From assembly GCA_001556025.1 (NCBI GenBank), contig LSIB01000072.1, positions 11,020 to 75,019 of the forward strand: 64,000 nucleotides of DNA. Direction: 5' to 3'. Under the pieces are notes generated by a model, which made no database searches, was not told the DNA's origin, and saw only the letters and a list, made by a program, of their open reading frames with translations. The position numbers and the translations under genes were made by a program. Source of the DNA: Rhizobiales bacterium CCH3-A5 (lineage in GTDB: Bacteria > Pseudomonadota > Alphaproteobacteria > Rhizobiales > Beijerinckiaceae). Positions 17,991 to 27,537 of the stretch are shown one piece after another. Each line of letters opens with the position of its first letter. Position 1 is the stretch's first letter.

Positions 17991-18719
17991 TCAGTGGATT
18001 TTCGTCGCCAGCTCCATAAGCCGCCCCCGCTCCGCCGGCTCCTGCAATCCGCGCGGCTCCCAGAGGTGCCGGCGCAGGAAATGCCCGCTCAGCGCAAAGC
18101 CTGCCGCGATGTCGGCGACCGAGAGCAGGCGCCCGCCCTGCCCTTCCGAGAGGAAGGCCGGCAGCGCCAGCAGGCGGTCGAGATAGGGCGCGGCGGCCGG
18201 CCGGCTGACCGCCTTGCCGGATTTCGGCGAAACATGGGTCAGGTCATCCATGCTTCCCGTGACGGCGCAGCGGGTCAGATCCAGGCCGAAACCCAGTTCG
18301 GCCAGCATCGCGATCTCGAAGCGCACGACAAGCGCGGGCGCGAGCGCCGCTTCGTGCAAATGCTCGACCAGAACGACCAGCGCCTCGTGCAGGCCGGGAT
18401 GAGGATCGCGCTCGGGCAGCAGCCGCAGCAGGGCCGAGACGGTCGCCAGTCCGTACAGCGCGACAGGAGCCTCGATCAGCCTGGCGGCATGCGAGGTCAG
18501 GAGTTCGACCCGGTATTCGCCGAGATGCTCCTCGATCCGCGCGCGCCAGGTGACGGAAACCGCATTGCCGGGCTGCAGCGCCGCCTGCTTGCGGGCGGAT
18601 CGGCCGCCGCGCACGAGGCCGAGATGGCGGCCGTGGTCGCGGGTCATGACCTCCAGGATCAGCGAACTCTCGCCATGCGGGCGAGCGCCGATGATCGTCC
18701 CCTCGTCGGTCCATTCCAT
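17991..18719 (-). CDS. recO: DNA repair protein RecO
   Basis: RecFOR-pathway mediator that binds single-stranded DNA and loads RecA at gaps. The 242-residue product is of normal length. The N-terminal OB-fold is recognisable in MEWTDEGTIIGARPHGESS and the following HGRHLGLVRGGRSARKQAAL. The middle and C-terminal helical region contains FEIAMLAELGFGLDLTRCAVTG. The four-Cys zinc cluster of some RecO proteins is not complete, as is common in alphaproteobacteria. Its start is seven bases after the end of rsh, so rsh-recO form an operon, with parC probably read from it or from its own promoter. Confidence 0.92.
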   Translation of the reverse strand: MEWTDEGTIIGARPHGESSLILEVMTRDHGRHLGLVRGGRSARKQAALQPGNAVSVTWRARIEEHLGEYRVELLTSHAARLIEAPVALYGLATVSALLRLLPERDPHPGLHEALVVLVEHLHEAALAPALVVRFEIAMLAELGFGLDLTRCAVTGSMDDLTHVSPKSGKAVSRPAAAPYLDRLLALPAFLSEGQGGRLLSVADIAAGFALSGHFLRRHLWEPRGLQEPAERGRLMELATKIH

Positions 18720-18726
18720 GGCGGCG

Positions 18727-20949
18727 CTAACCGACCACCCGCTCCACGCGGCTGATGACGCGCTTCTGGCGCAGTTCGCTGATGATCGCGCTGAGATGCT
18801 TCAGATCCCAGACCGTCAGGTCGATGGTGACGTCGGTGAAATCCGGGTTGGGGCGCACCATCGCGACCGCGTCGATATTGCCGTCATGTTCGGCGATGGT
18901 CGTGGTGATCTGGGCGAGCGAGCCCGGCTCGTTGATCGATTTCAGGGCAATGCGGGCGGGGAAGCGCTGCGGCGCCTTGTCGTCGAGGTCCCAGCGGACA
19001 TCGAGCCAGCGGTCGGGCTCGTTGTCGAAGGCGGCGAGCGCGGTCGACTGGATCGGATAGATCGTCACGCCTTCTCCGGGCGTCAGGATGCCGACGATGC
19101 GGTCTCCCGGCACCGCGCCGCCATCGGGCGCGAAGCGCACCGGCAGGTCGCCGCTCAGGCCCCGGATCGGAATCGCATCCGCGCCGGGCGTCTCGCCCGG
19201 CAGTTTGAATTTGAGGTTGTCGCCCTTGCGCAGCTCGAACCAGCCCTTGCCGTTGCCGGTCGTCGCGCCGGCCTTGGGCTCGGGCGCGGGGCGCTTCTCG
19301 GGCTCGAGATCAGGATAAACCGCCTTGACCACGTCGCCGGAGTACATCTCGCCGCGCCCCACCGCCGCGAGCACATCGTCGACCGCCGTTCGCGCAAGCC
19401 GCTTCAGCGCGGCCTTGAGCTTGTCGTCGGAGAAGACGCGCTCGGCGCGCGAGAAGGCGCGCTCCAGGATCTGGCGGCCGAGCCCCGCATATTGGCGACG
19501 CACGGCGGCGCGCGTGGCGCGGCGGATGGCGGCGCGGGCCTTGCCGGTGACGACGAGCGATTCCCATGCGGCCGGCGGGGCCTGGCCCTCGGCGCGCGTG
19601 ATCTCCACCTCGTCGCCATTCGCGAGTTCGGTGAGCAAGGGCGCGATGCGGCCGTTGATCTTGGCCCCGACCGCGCTGTTGCCGACATCGGTGTGAACCG
19701 CATAGGCGAAATCGATCGGCGTCGCGCCGCGCGGCAGGGCGATGAGCCGGCCCTTGGGCGTGAAGCAGAAGACCTGATCGTGGAAGAGTTCGAGCTTGGT
19801 GTGCTCGAGGAATTCCTCGGGGCTGTCGCCCTCGGCCAGCAGATCGACCGTGCGCCGGAGCCACTGATAGGCCCGGCTCTCGTCGGCGTATTGCGCGAGT
19901 TCGGTGGTGCGCCCGTCCTTGTAATGGGCATGCGCCGCGATGCCGTATTCGGCGATGCGGTCCATGGTGTCGGTGCGGATCTGCAGTTCGACGCGGCTGT
20001 GGCCCGGCCCGACGACAGTCGTATGGATTGAGCGGTAGTCGTTCTGCTTGGGCGTCGAGATGTAGTCCTTGTAGCGGCCGGGCACCATCGGCCAGGTCAT
20101 GTGGACGATGCCGAGCACGCGGTAGCAATCCTCCGGCTGGTCGACGAGCACGCGGAAGCCGAAAATGTCCGAGAGCTGCTCGAAGGAAACCGATTTGCGC
20201 TCCATCTTCTTCCAGATCGAGTAGGGCCGCTTGCGCCGGCCAGAGACCTCGGCATGGATGCCGCGCGCGGCGAGCTTCTCCTTGAGGTCGCGCTCGATCT
20301 CGCCGATGACCTTGCCTTCGCGCTCTGTCACCTCCTCCAGCCGCTTGGTCACGGTCGCGTGCGCCTCGGGCTTGATGTGGCGGAAGGCCAGTTCCTCCAG
20401 CTCCTCGCGCAGCTCCTGCATGCCCATGCGGCCGGCCAGCGGGGCGTAGATCTCGGCCGTCTCCTCGGCGATGCGCAGGCGCTTTTCCGGCGCCATGTAG
20501 TGCAGCGTGCGCATGTTGTGCAGCCGGTCGGCGAGCTTGACCAGCAGCACCCTGACATCGTCGACGATGGCGAGCAGCAGCTTGCGGAAATTCTCGCCCT
20601 GGGCCGCCTTCTTGGAGACGAGATCGAGCTTCTTGATCTTGGTCAGCCCGTCCACCAGCCGGCGGATATCGGGGCCGAACATGCTCTCGATCTCTTCGAG
20701 CGTGGCGGCCGTATCCTCGACCGTGTCGTGCAGGACGGCCGCGACGATGGTCGCGTCGTCGAGCTTGAGATCGGTCAGGAGCGCGGCCACTTCGAGGGGA
20801 TGGGCGAAGAAGGGGTCGCCCGAGGCGCGCTTCTGCGTGCCATGCGCCCGCATCGCGTAGACATAGGCCCGGTTGAGCAGGTCTTCGTCGGTGTTGGGGT
20901 TGTAGCTCCTGACCCGGTCGACGAGCTCGTATTGCCGCATCATGCCCAT
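18727..20949 (-). CDS. rsh: Bifunctional (p)ppGpp synthetase/hydrolase
   Basis: RelA/SpoT homologue that makes and degrades the alarmone (p)ppGpp, controlling the stringent response. The 740-residue protein has all usual domains in order: HD hydrolase (about 25-180, with HDTVED at 74-79 intact), synthetase (about 240-360, with RRKRPYSIWKK and DYISTPKQNDYRSIHTTV), TGS (about 395-460, CFTPKGRLIALPRGATPIDF) and C-terminal ACT (about 665-740). Both catalytic signatures are present, so it should do both reactions, as single Rsh proteins of alphaproteobacteria do. The ATG at 20949 has GAGG about eight bases upstream. It is separated from rpoZ by an intrinsic terminator and so has its own promoter within 20950-21056. 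Confidence 0.95.
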   Translation of the reverse strand: MGMMRQYELVDRVRSYNPNTDEDLLNRAYVYAMRAHGTQKRASGDPFFAHPLEVAALLTDLKLDDATIVAAVLHDTVEDTAATLEEIESMFGPDIRRLVDGLTKIKKLDLVSKKAAQGENFRKLLLAIVDDVRVLLVKLADRLHNMRTLHYMAPEKRLRIAEETAEIYAPLAGRMGMQELREELEELAFRHIKPEAHATVTKRLEEVTEREGKVIGEIERDLKEKLAARGIHAEVSGRRKRPYSIWKKMERKSVSFEQLSDIFGFRVLVDQPEDCYRVLGIVHMTWPMVPGRYKDYISTPKQNDYRSIHTTVVGPGHSRVELQIRTDTMDRIAEYGIAAHAHYKDGRTTELAQYADESRAYQWLRRTVDLLAEGDSPEEFLEHTKLELFHDQVFCFTPKGRLIALPRGATPIDFAYAVHTDVGNSAVGAKINGRIAPLLTELANGDEVEITRAEGQAPPAAWESLVVTGKARAAIRRATRAAVRRQYAGLGRQILERAFSRAERVFSDDKLKAALKRLARTAVDDVLAAVGRGEMYSGDVVKAVYPDLEPEKRPAPEPKAGATTGNGKGWFELRKGDNLKFKLPGETPGADAIPIRGLSGDLPVRFAPDGGAVPGDRIVGILTPGEGVTIYPIQSTALAAFDNEPDRWLDVRWDLDDKAPQRFPARIALKSINEPGSLAQITTTIAEHDGNIDAVAMVRPNPDFTDVTIDLTVWDLKHLSAIISELRQKRVISRVERVVG

Positions 20950-21056
20950 GCGGGCCCTCTTACCTGCCTGACCGATTCCACGCCGTTGTTCCTTCCGCTG
21001 CTCAATATCGGTGCGGGCGGTGCGGGCGGCAAGGCGAATTGCCGGATGCAGGCATG

Positions 21057-21080
21057 AAAAAGCCCGGCAGGGCCGGGCTT
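21057..21080 (-). terminator. Intrinsic terminator of rpoZ
   Basis: 9-bp stem AAGCCCGGC / GCCGGGCTT (21060-21068 with 21072-21080), 3-base loop, followed on the minus strand by TTTTT (the plus strand shows AAAAA at 21057-21061). It lies 56 bases after the rpoZ stop and separates rpoZ from rsh. Confidence 0.88.
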
Positions 21081-21136
21081 TAGCAAATGCGGTGAAGAAA
21101 CCGATTCAGTCGCGAGGCTGGCCGGCCCCGGATGGA

Positions 21137-21523
21137 TCAATCCTCGTCGTCGGCGCTCTCGGTCGGCGGCACGAGACCGTCGAGGCCGCGCAGGAGGTCG
21201 TCCTCGCTCATGCGGTCGAACTGGACCTCCGAGTCGGAGGTGGAGGCGTTCGGCGCCGCCAGCAGCGGCACCGTCTCCTGCTCCGGCTCGTCGACCTCGA
21301 CATGCTTCTGCAGCGAGTGGATCAGGTCTTCCTTCAGATCCTCGGGCTTCAGCTTCTCGTCGGCGATCTCGCGCAGGGCGACGACCGGGTTCTTGTCGTT
21401 GTCGCGGTTGACCAGGATCGGCGAGCCCGACTGGATCATGCGGGCGCGATGGCTCGCAAGCAGCACGAGTTCGAAGCGGTTGTCGATCTTGTCGATGCAG
21501 TCTTCAACGGTGACGCGAGCCAT
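21137..21523 (-). CDS. rpoZ: RNA polymerase omega subunit
   Basis: Small RNA polymerase subunit that wraps the beta-prime C-terminus and aids assembly. The 128-residue product starts [13 protein letters not shown], then [19 protein letters not shown], the invariant omega signature, then [15 protein letters not shown]. The acidic C-terminal extension beyond about residue 70 is longer than in E. coli, as usual in Rhizobiales. ATG at 21523 is preferred over a longer frame because it gives the family N-terminus and has GGAAGGAG upstream. The omega/Rsh neighbourhood is conserved; omega is also part of the ppGpp site in proteobacterial polymerase. Confidence 0.95.
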   Translation of the reverse strand: MARVTVEDCIDKIDNRFELVLLASHRARMIQSGSPILVNRDNDKNPVVALREIADEKLKPEDLKEDLIHSLQKHVEVDEPEQETVPLLAAPNASTSDSEVQFDRMSEDDLLRGLDGLVPPTESADDED

Positions 21524-21631
21524 GGCGCGGCTCCTTCCAGTCTCGGCGATGCAGGGAGAATGAGTTGATCGGGGCCTTACAGGCAAAGCAGGCGCGATGC
21601 AAGATTTCTCCGATCGCAGAGCCGGATCGCC

Positions 21632-23380
21632 TCAGCTTGTCCCGCGCATCCGCCGGATCATCTCCTCGAGCAGCGGCTCGCCTCTTGGGGCCGCGCCGCC
21701 ATGCGCCAGCGCCATCTCCGGCAGTTCATGCGGCTGCAACTCGGCGAAGCGCATCCGCATCGTCGTCGCGACGCCCTCGCCGAAGGCGATCGCCTCGCGA
21801 TTGCCGATCGAGGACAGGAAGGCGATCGTGCTCGCCGATGCATCGGCGATGGCCGAGCGGATGATCTGCTGGTCGCGCTCATTGGCCAGCCGCATCGCGA
21901 AGATGGTCGAGCATTGCGACAGGATCGTCGAATCGAGTTCGCCGGGGCGCTGCGTCACTACGCCGAGATAGCAGCCATATTTGCGGCCTTCCTTGGCGAT
22001 GCGGGCGATGGCCTGGCGCGTCGGCGCAAAGCCGAGCGCAGGGTCGGACGGCACATAGCGATGCGCCTCCTCGCAGAGCACCAGAACCTCGTAGCCGCCC
22101 TGGCTGGCCATGGCGAGGTCGAAGGCGAGGCGCGCCAGAACGGAGGCGACCGCGTTGACGACCTCTGAAGGCAACCCGGCAAGCTGGAACACGCTGATCG
22201 GCCGGCCGTGATGAGGCAGGCGGAAAATCTGGCCGACCACCGGAGCCATGGTCTCGATCATGTTGGCGCGGGCGAACATGAAGTGGTAGCGCGGATCGCC
22301 ATACAGCGCTTCCAGCCTCACCCGGAGCGAACGCAGCACGCCGCGCGGGTAGCGGATCTCGTGCAGGCCGATCAGTTCGTCGATGATCGCGAGCGCGTCC
22401 TTCATCCGGTAGGGCGTCGGCGCGTCGGCGGACGCCGCCCCGGTCTCGGCCGTCGGCCGCGGCGCATTGGCGTCGAGCGGGCGCTTTAGCAGCGACGCCC
22501 CGAGATCGCGCGCGAGATCGTGGCTGGCTGCGGCGCGATAGCGGCCGCGTGCGCCGGCGACGACCTCGCGCAGGATATCGGCCTCGTCCTCCATCGCCGG
22601 ACGGCCGCGGAAAACGACATCGGCGAACTCGTCGAGCCGGAACATCCAGAACGGCAGGTCGAGCGTGTCGGCTTCCATGGACACCGACTTGTCGGGGAAG
22701 GCGTGGGCGTATTCGTTGTGCGGATCGAGGATCAGCACGCGCAGCTTCGGCTTGACCGCGATCGCGCGCCGCAGCAGCAGCGCGACGGCGCTCGACTTGC
22801 CGACGCCGGTGGTGCCCAGAATGGCGAAATGCCGCGCCAGCATGTCCTCGATGCAGACGGTGGCCGGAATGCCCGCATCCTGCGTCAGCGCGCCGATCGT
22901 GACGCCCTGCCGGGCTCCCAGATCATGGACCAGCGCCAGATCGCCCGCGCGGATGCGATGCGCCAGCGTGCCGATCGGCGGATAGGTCGAGATGCCGGAC
23001 TGGAAGCGCGTGCCGCCGCCCTGCGCCTCGACGACCTCTCCCAACAGTTCGACATCGATATGGATGGCATTGTCGCCGGCCTCGTCCCAGGCGCTCTTCA
23101 CGGCGCGCATCTGGTAGACCAGCCCGACGAGACGGGTGTGGCCGAGATTGACCGAGATCAGCTTGCCGATCGTCCAGGCATCCGGCCCGAGCCGGCTCGC
23201 CCCGGAAACCGCACTGGCGATGGTGGCGCGCGAGCCGTCGCAGGAGATGACGCGGCCGAGCGCGCGCTCCGCGACCTGGCTCGAATCGCGACGATCCTGC
23301 GCGATGTCCTGCTCGAAATTGTTCGATTTCACCGCGAGTTGCACGTCGCCCCGTCCACTCTTGTCGTCTCTACCCGCCAC
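21632..23380 (-). CDS. HerA-like (DUF87) hexameric ATPase
   Basis: P-loop ATPase of the HerA/FtsK superfamily; such proteins form hexameric DNA translocases or unknown motors. About 582 residues from GTG 23380. Motifs: N-terminal HAS-barrel-like part (ERALGRVISCDGSRATI), Walker A GTTGVGKSS in FAILGTTGVGKSSAVALLL, NEYAHAFPD, Walker B VLVLCEEAHRYVP, then GVVTQRPGELDSTILSQC with the sensor segment, and SIGNREAIAFGEGV near the end. No NurA nuclease or other partner gene is adjacent. The start is uncertain: the frame extends to a TTG at 23458, and later GTGs are possible. It is divergent from pdxJ. Confidence 0.85.
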   Translation of the reverse strand: MAGRDDKSGRGDVQLAVKSNNFEQDIAQDRRDSSQVAERALGRVISCDGSRATIASAVSGASRLGPDAWTIGKLISVNLGHTRLVGLVYQMRAVKSAWDEAGDNAIHIDVELLGEVVEAQGGGTRFQSGISTYPPIGTLAHRIRAGDLALVHDLGARQGVTIGALTQDAGIPATVCIEDMLARHFAILGTTGVGKSSAVALLLRRAIAVKPKLRVLILDPHNEYAHAFPDKSVSMEADTLDLPFWMFRLDEFADVVFRGRPAMEDEADILREVVAGARGRYRAAASHDLARDLGASLLKRPLDANAPRPTAETGAASADAPTPYRMKDALAIIDELIGLHEIRYPRGVLRSLRVRLEALYGDPRYHFMFARANMIETMAPVVGQIFRLPHHGRPISVFQLAGLPSEVVNAVASVLARLAFDLAMASQGGYEVLVLCEEAHRYVPSDPALGFAPTRQAIARIAKEGRKYGCYLGVVTQRPGELDSTILSQCSTIFAMRLANERDQQIIRSAIADASASTIAFLSSIGNREAIAFGEGVATTMRMRFAELQPHELPEMALAHGGAAPRGEPLLEEMIRRMRGTS

Positions 23381-23586
23381 GGAGGCTAGCGCCGGGGCGT
23401 TTACGATTGCCTTCGGTGAAGCCGGGGCGCGAGCGATGACTGCCGGTGCGGTTACCAAATCGCGAAGAAAGCGTTGCGCCGATCGTCGAAACCATCAGCA
23501 AACGTGGCCTCGTCGATCAAACACCTTGCCTTGAGCGGCCCTGCCCAAGGGTCTATGCACGACGCCCAGAGACAGGGGTGAGCGCG

Positions 23587-24333
23587 ATGGATCGGTTGCG
23601 GCTGGGTGTGAATATCGACCATGTCGCGACCGTGCGGAACGCGCGCGGCGGCGCCCTGCCCGACCCGGTGCGCGCAGCCCATCAGGCGATCGCAGCCGGA
23701 GCGGACGGCATCACCGCGCATCTGCGCGAGGACCGCCGCCATATCCGCGACGCCGATATGGAGCGGCTGGCGACGGAGCTGACGAAGCCGCTGAACTTCG
23801 AGATGGCCGCGACCGACGAGATGATCGCGCTGGCGGAGCGACTGCGGCCCCATGCCGCCTGCCTCGTGCCCGAGAAGCGCGAGGAGCGCACCACCGAGGG
23901 CGGGCTCGACGTGGTGGGCCAGCAGGCGGCGCTGACGCCCCAGATCGCGCGGCTGAAAGCGGCGGGCTGCCGCGTCTCGCTGTTCATCGAGGCCGACGAC
24001 GCGCCGATCGCGATGGCGAGAACGCTCGGTGCGCCGGTCGTCGAACTGCATACGGGCACATGGTGCCACGCCGTAGCGGACGGGCATCACGACAAGGCCA
24101 GGGCCGAATTCGCGCGACTGGCGCGCGGCGCGGCCTACGCGGCCTCGCTGGGGATCGAGGTCCATGCCGGGCATGGGCTGGACTACGACACGGCCCGCAC
24201 GCTGGCGGCCGTGCCGGAATTCGTCGAGTTCAACATCGGACATTTTCTGGTCGGCGAGGCGATCTTCGTCGGGTTCGAGGCCGCGATCGCGACGATGCGG
24301 GCGGCGATGGACGAGGGACGCGCGTCTGCGTAA
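23587..24333 (+). CDS. pdxJ: Pyridoxine 5'-phosphate synthase
   Basis: TIM-barrel enzyme closing the ring of pyridoxine phosphate from 1-deoxyxylulose 5-phosphate and the product of PdxA, the last new-bond step of the DXP-dependent vitamin B6 route. The 248-residue product has [18 protein letters not shown] at the start, [21 protein letters not shown] and [17 protein letters not shown] at the end, all diagnostic. The GTG at 23578 is in frame and could add three residues; GGGG just before it makes the choice unclear. acpS follows with nine bases between, so they are cotranscribed. Its presence implies the genome has a true pdxA, probably elsewhere; see 56338-57375 for a paralogue. Confidence 0.95.
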   Translation: MDRLRLGVNIDHVATVRNARGGALPDPVRAAHQAIAAGADGITAHLREDRRHIRDADMERLATELTKPLNFEMAATDEMIALAERLRPHAACLVPEKREERTTEGGLDVVGQQAALTPQIARLKAAGCRVSLFIEADDAPIAMARTLGAPVVELHTGTWCHAVADGHHDKARAEFARLARGAAYAASLGIEVHAGHGLDYDTARTLAAVPEFVEFNIGHFLVGEAIFVGFEAAIATMRAAMDEGRASA

Positions 24334-24342
24334 ACCAGCCTG

Positions 24343-24750
24343 ATGATCCTCGGCATCGGTTCCGACCTCTGCGACATCCGCCGCATCGAGAAATCGCTGG
24401 CGCGCTTCGGCGATCGCTTCACCGAACGCGTCTTCACCGCAGGCGAACGGGCGAAGTCCGACCGGCGGGCGACGCGGGCCGAATCCTATGCGCGGCGCTT
24501 CGCCGCCAAGGAGGCCTGCTCCAAGGCGCTCGGCACCGGCCTGCGCGCCGGCGTGTTCTGGCGCGACATGGAGGTGGTCAACCTGCCGGGCGGCCGGCCG
24601 ACGCTGCGGCTGACGGGAGGGGCGGCGACGCGCCTCAAGGCGATAACTCCGGAAGGGTACGAGGCGATCGTCCATGTCACGATGACCGACGAGCCGCCCA
24701 TGGCGCAGGCTTTCGTGGTCATCGAAGCGCGGGCGCTTCCGGTCGGTTGA
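24343..24750 (+). CDS. acpS: Holo-[acyl-carrier-protein] synthase
   Basis: Transfers 4'-phosphopantetheine from CoA to apo-ACP, essential for fatty-acid synthesis. The 135-residue trimer-forming protein has the start [16 protein letters not shown] with the metal-binding Asp8, the [14 protein letters not shown] motif carrying the catalytic Glu, and a C-terminal [20 protein letters not shown] strand segment. Length is normal. It starts nine bases after pdxJ. In many Rhizobiales acpS is followed directly by lepB; here an antisense histidine-kinase gene lies between them. Confidence 0.95.
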   Translation: MILGIGSDLCDIRRIEKSLARFGDRFTERVFTAGERAKSDRRATRAESYARRFAAKEACSKALGTGLRAGVFWRDMEVVNLPGGRPTLRLTGGAATRLKAITPEGYEAIVHVTMTDEPPMAQAFVVIEARALPVG

Positions 24751-24766
24751 GTCGCGCCATTTCTCC

Positions 24767-25780
24767 TCAGCCCGGAAATGCCAGCCGCGTTTTGGTGCCG
24801 CCAACGCTCTCCATGCTGTACTCACCGCGCAACTGCGCGCCCAGGGCCTTGATGATGCGCAGGCCGAGGCCATGGCCGGGTTTTGCGGCGCTGCCGGGAT
24901 CGAGGCCGACGCCGTCATCCGCAATGGTCAGTTCGAGCGTGTCTTCATCACGGCGTTCCAACCGGACCGCGATCGTGCCGCCGCGCCCCTCGGGAAAGGC
25001 GTGCTTGATCGAATTGGTCATCACCTCGGTCACGAAGAGCGAAAGCGCCGTCAGCGTGCGGATGTCGAGCGTCATGGCCGGCGCTTCGACCTTGCAGGTC
25101 ACGCCTTGCGCGCCCGAGGCCGAGAGCACGTCGCGGCAGAGTTCGTCGAGATAGACGCCGACCGCGAGATCGACGCTGTTGGGGTCGTGCAGGCGGCGGT
25201 GGATGCGCGCCATCGTCTCGATGCGCGCGCGCGCCTCGTCGATCACGAGGGGGGCGGCGGCAGGGTCCTGCGCGATGCGCCGGCGCGACATGTTGAGCAG
25301 GCTCGCGACGAAGGCCATGTTGTTGGCGACGCGGTGCTGCAACTCCTCGAACATCGTGCGCTGCTGCTCGGCAAGGCCTGCCGAATGCGCCTTCTCCAGT
25401 TCAAGCCGACGCATCGACAGATGCATGATGTGGATCAGGACGATATCGACCACGACGATGAAGACATAGAAGCCCATCGCCAGCGCGCTCTGGCGATCCA
25501 GCGCGAAGCCGGCAGGAGGGATGAACCAGTACCAGGCCGCGAGGCCGCAGAGCAGCGCGCAGAGCGAGCCGGCCCAGATTCCGCAGAAGACGGCGGTGAC
25601 GATAACGGCCGGGAAGAACGTCAGAAACGGAAAACCGGCCGGCAGAACATCATCAAGGCCGAAACGCAGGGCCAGCGCGGCGGCGAAGGCGACGAGTGCA
25701 ACGGCGAGGCCGACGAGCGCGTTCGACCTGCCGGCGGAGGGAGAGACGAGAGGGGGCATGGCTTCAGCGGGGGATGTCAT
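24767..25780 (-). CDS. Orphan sensor histidine kinase, DUF4118 / HisKA_2 type
   Basis: Membrane sensor kinase of 337 residues. Residues about 20-125 hold four membrane segments resembling the DUF4118 (KdpD-like) sensor module. A short coiled coil follows, then a HisKA_2 dimerisation domain with the phospho-acceptor His in EELQHRVANNMAFVASLL (about 145-162). The HATPase domain has TEVMTNSIKHAFPEG (N-box) and IADDGVGLDPG (G1) with GHGLGLRIIKALG (G2). HisKA_2/HWE kinases are typical of alphaproteobacteria and often feed the general stress response (PhyR) or single-domain regulators. There is no response regulator adjacent. The gene is on the opposite strand between acpS and lepB and ends 16 bases from acpS, an insertion relative to the usual core order. 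Confidence 0.88.
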   Translation of the reverse strand: MTSPAEAMPPLVSPSAGRSNALVGLAVALVAFAAALALRFGLDDVLPAGFPFLTFFPAVIVTAVFCGIWAGSLCALLCGLAAWYWFIPPAGFALDRQSALAMGFYVFIVVVDIVLIHIMHLSMRRLELEKAHSAGLAEQQRTMFEELQHRVANNMAFVASLLNMSRRRIAQDPAAAPLVIDEARARIETMARIHRRLHDPNSVDLAVGVYLDELCRDVLSASGAQGVTCKVEAPAMTLDIRTLTALSLFVTEVMTNSIKHAFPEGRGGTIAVRLERRDEDTLELTIADDGVGLDPGSAAKPGHGLGLRIIKALGAQLRGEYSMESVGGTKTRLAFPG

Positions 25781-26026
25781 GGAGAGGTCGGCGCAAGGCC
25801 GGTCGCGCTGGCTGCTCCGATCTCCTGCGAGCGCGAGATTTCGATCATGGGTGCGCTTTGATCATGACGCAGCGCGACCGTCGCCATGAAAAGACGCAAT
25901 ACCGTGTCAACCGGGTGTCGATCTATGCGCGATCCGGCGACGCGCGCCCGAGATGCGGCAGCGCCGTTGTCGGGCGGGCAAGAGTGGGCTAGACCGCGCG
26001 TTGACAGCCTGGACAGGAGCGCCCGC

Positions 26027-26809
26027 GTGGCCAACGACGCCGAGATCAAGAACAAGACGGCCCAGGACAAGCCCGCCAAGGACGAGGGCGGCGTTCTCGA
26101 GACGATCAAGGTCGTCGTCCAGGCCCTTCTGATCGCGCTCGTCATCCGCACTCTGCTGTTCCAGCCGTTCAACATTCCATCAGGCTCGCTGATCCCGACG
26201 CTGCTGATCGGCGACTATCTGTTCGTCTCGAAGTATACATACGGCTATTCCAAGCATTCTGTTCCCTTCAGCCCGCCGCTTTTCTCCGGCCGGGTCTGGG
26301 CGGCCGAGCCCAAGCGCGGCGACATCGCCGTCTTCAAGCTGCCGACCGACAACTCGACGGACTACATCAAGCGCGTCGTCGGCCTGCCCGGCGACCGCAT
26401 CCAGATGATCGACGGCATCCTGCACATCAACAACACAGCCGTGAAGCGCGAGCGCATCGCGGACTATGTCGCCCAGGACAATTGGGGGCGCAGCCGGCCG
26501 GTGATGCATTATCGCGAGACGCTGCCCAATGGCGTCAGCCACCAGATCATCGAGAACGAGGGCGACACCGGCACGTTCGACAACACCGCCGTGTTCACCG
26601 TGCCCGCCGGCCATTTCTTCATGATGGGCGACAACCGCGACAATTCGCTGGATTCGCGCGATCGCAGCGTCGGCTTCGTGCCGTTCGAGAACTTCGTCGG
26701 CCGGGCCGAGATCATCTTCTTCTCGATCGAGGACGGGGCTTCGGCCTGGCGCATCTGGGAATGGCCCTGGACCGTGCGCTGGGGCCGCCTGTTCAGCGGG
26801 ATCAAGTGA
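26027..26809 (+). CDS. lepB: Signal peptidase I
   Basis: Inner-membrane serine/lysine protease that removes signal peptides from exported proteins. The 260-residue product starts at GTG 26027 with AGGAG eight bases upstream. One membrane segment (about 25-45) precedes the catalytic Ser54 in NIPSGSLIPTLL; the general base is Lys115 in DYIKRVVGLPGD; the box GHFFMMGDNRDNSLDSR near 200 completes the family signature. The stop overlaps the rnc start by four bases (GTGA). The upstream 246 bases separate it from the kinase gene and should hold the promoter of the lepB-rnc-era operon. Confidence 0.95.
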   Translation: MANDAEIKNKTAQDKPAKDEGGVLETIKVVVQALLIALVIRTLLFQPFNIPSGSLIPTLLIGDYLFVSKYTYGYSKHSVPFSPPLFSGRVWAAEPKRGDIAVFKLPTDNSTDYIKRVVGLPGDRIQMIDGILHINNTAVKRERIADYVAQDNWGRSRPVMHYRETLPNGVSHQIIENEGDTGTFDNTAVFTVPAGHFFMMGDNRDNSLDSRDRSVGFVPFENFVGRAEIIFFSIEDGASAWRIWEWPWTVRWGRLFSGIK

Positions 26810-27537
26810 GCAAGGGCGGCGACGGCGCGCGTAAGGCGCCGGATCTGGCGCGGCTCGAGGCGACGCTCGGCCACGGCTTCGCCGACCGGACGCTGCTGAT
26901 CGCAGCGCTGACCCATATGAGCCATGACGGCCCGCGGCTCGAGAGCTACCAGCGGCTCGAGTTCCTCGGTGATCGCGTGTTGGGCCTCAGCGTCGCCGAC
27001 ATGCTGTTTGCGCGCTATCCTCTGGCCGAGGAAGGCGACATGTCGCGCCGGCTGGCCGATCTCGTGCGCAAGGAAACCTGCGCCGAGGTGGCGCTGGGCT
27101 GGGATCTCGGCAGCTACATGCGGCTCGGCGAGGGAGAGATCCTCGGCGGGGCGCGCAAGAACAAGGCGATCCTGGCCGATGCTTGCGAGGCGATCATCGG
27201 CGCGGTCTTCATCGATGGCGGCTACGGTGCTGCGCGCGCGCTGGTCGAGCGGGCGCTGGGCGAGCGGCTGCTGAAACCGGTGCGGCCTCTGCGTGACGCC
27301 AAGACGGCGCTGCAGGAATGGGCGCAGGGCAAGGGCTACCCGACGCCGACCTATAGCGAGCGCGGCCGGTCGGGACCCGATCATGCGCCGGTGTTCCGCG
27401 TCGCGGCGCGGATCGCGGGCCTGCCCGACGCGGAGGCGCAGGGCCCGTCCAAGCGTTTCGCCGAGCAGGCGGCGGCGGAAGCCTTCCTGCGCCGCGAGGG
27501 CCTCTGGGCCGAGCAAGGAGTGAGCGATCATGGCTGA
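26806..27537 (+). CDS. rnc: Ribonuclease III
   Basis: Double-strand-specific endoribonuclease processing rRNA precursors and structured mRNAs. The 243-residue protein has the signature QRLEFLGDRVLGL with Glu52 and Asp56, the second metal-ligand motif ILADACEAIIGA (Asp125, Glu128) and a C-terminal dsRNA-binding domain (about 168-238, KTALQEWAQGKGYPTPTY ... KRFAEQAAAEAFL). It starts at GTG 26806 inside the lepB stop and overlaps era by eight bases, so the three genes are translationally coupled, the conserved lepB-rnc-era arrangement. Confidence 0.95.
   Translation: MSKGGDGARKAPDLARLEATLGHGFADRTLLIAALTHMSHDGPRLESYQRLEFLGDRVLGLSVADMLFARYPLAEEGDMSRRLADLVRKETCAEVALGWDLGSYMRLGEGEILGGARKNKAILADACEAIIGAVFIDGGYGAARALVERALGERLLKPVRPLRDAKTALQEWAQGKGYPTPTYSERGRSGPDHAPVFRVAARIAGLPDAEAQGPSKRFAEQAAAEAFLRREGLWAEQGVSDHG

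Noticed and set aside
18550..20031. 493-codon plus-strand frame over recO and rsh
   Set aside because: Shadow of two conserved genes.
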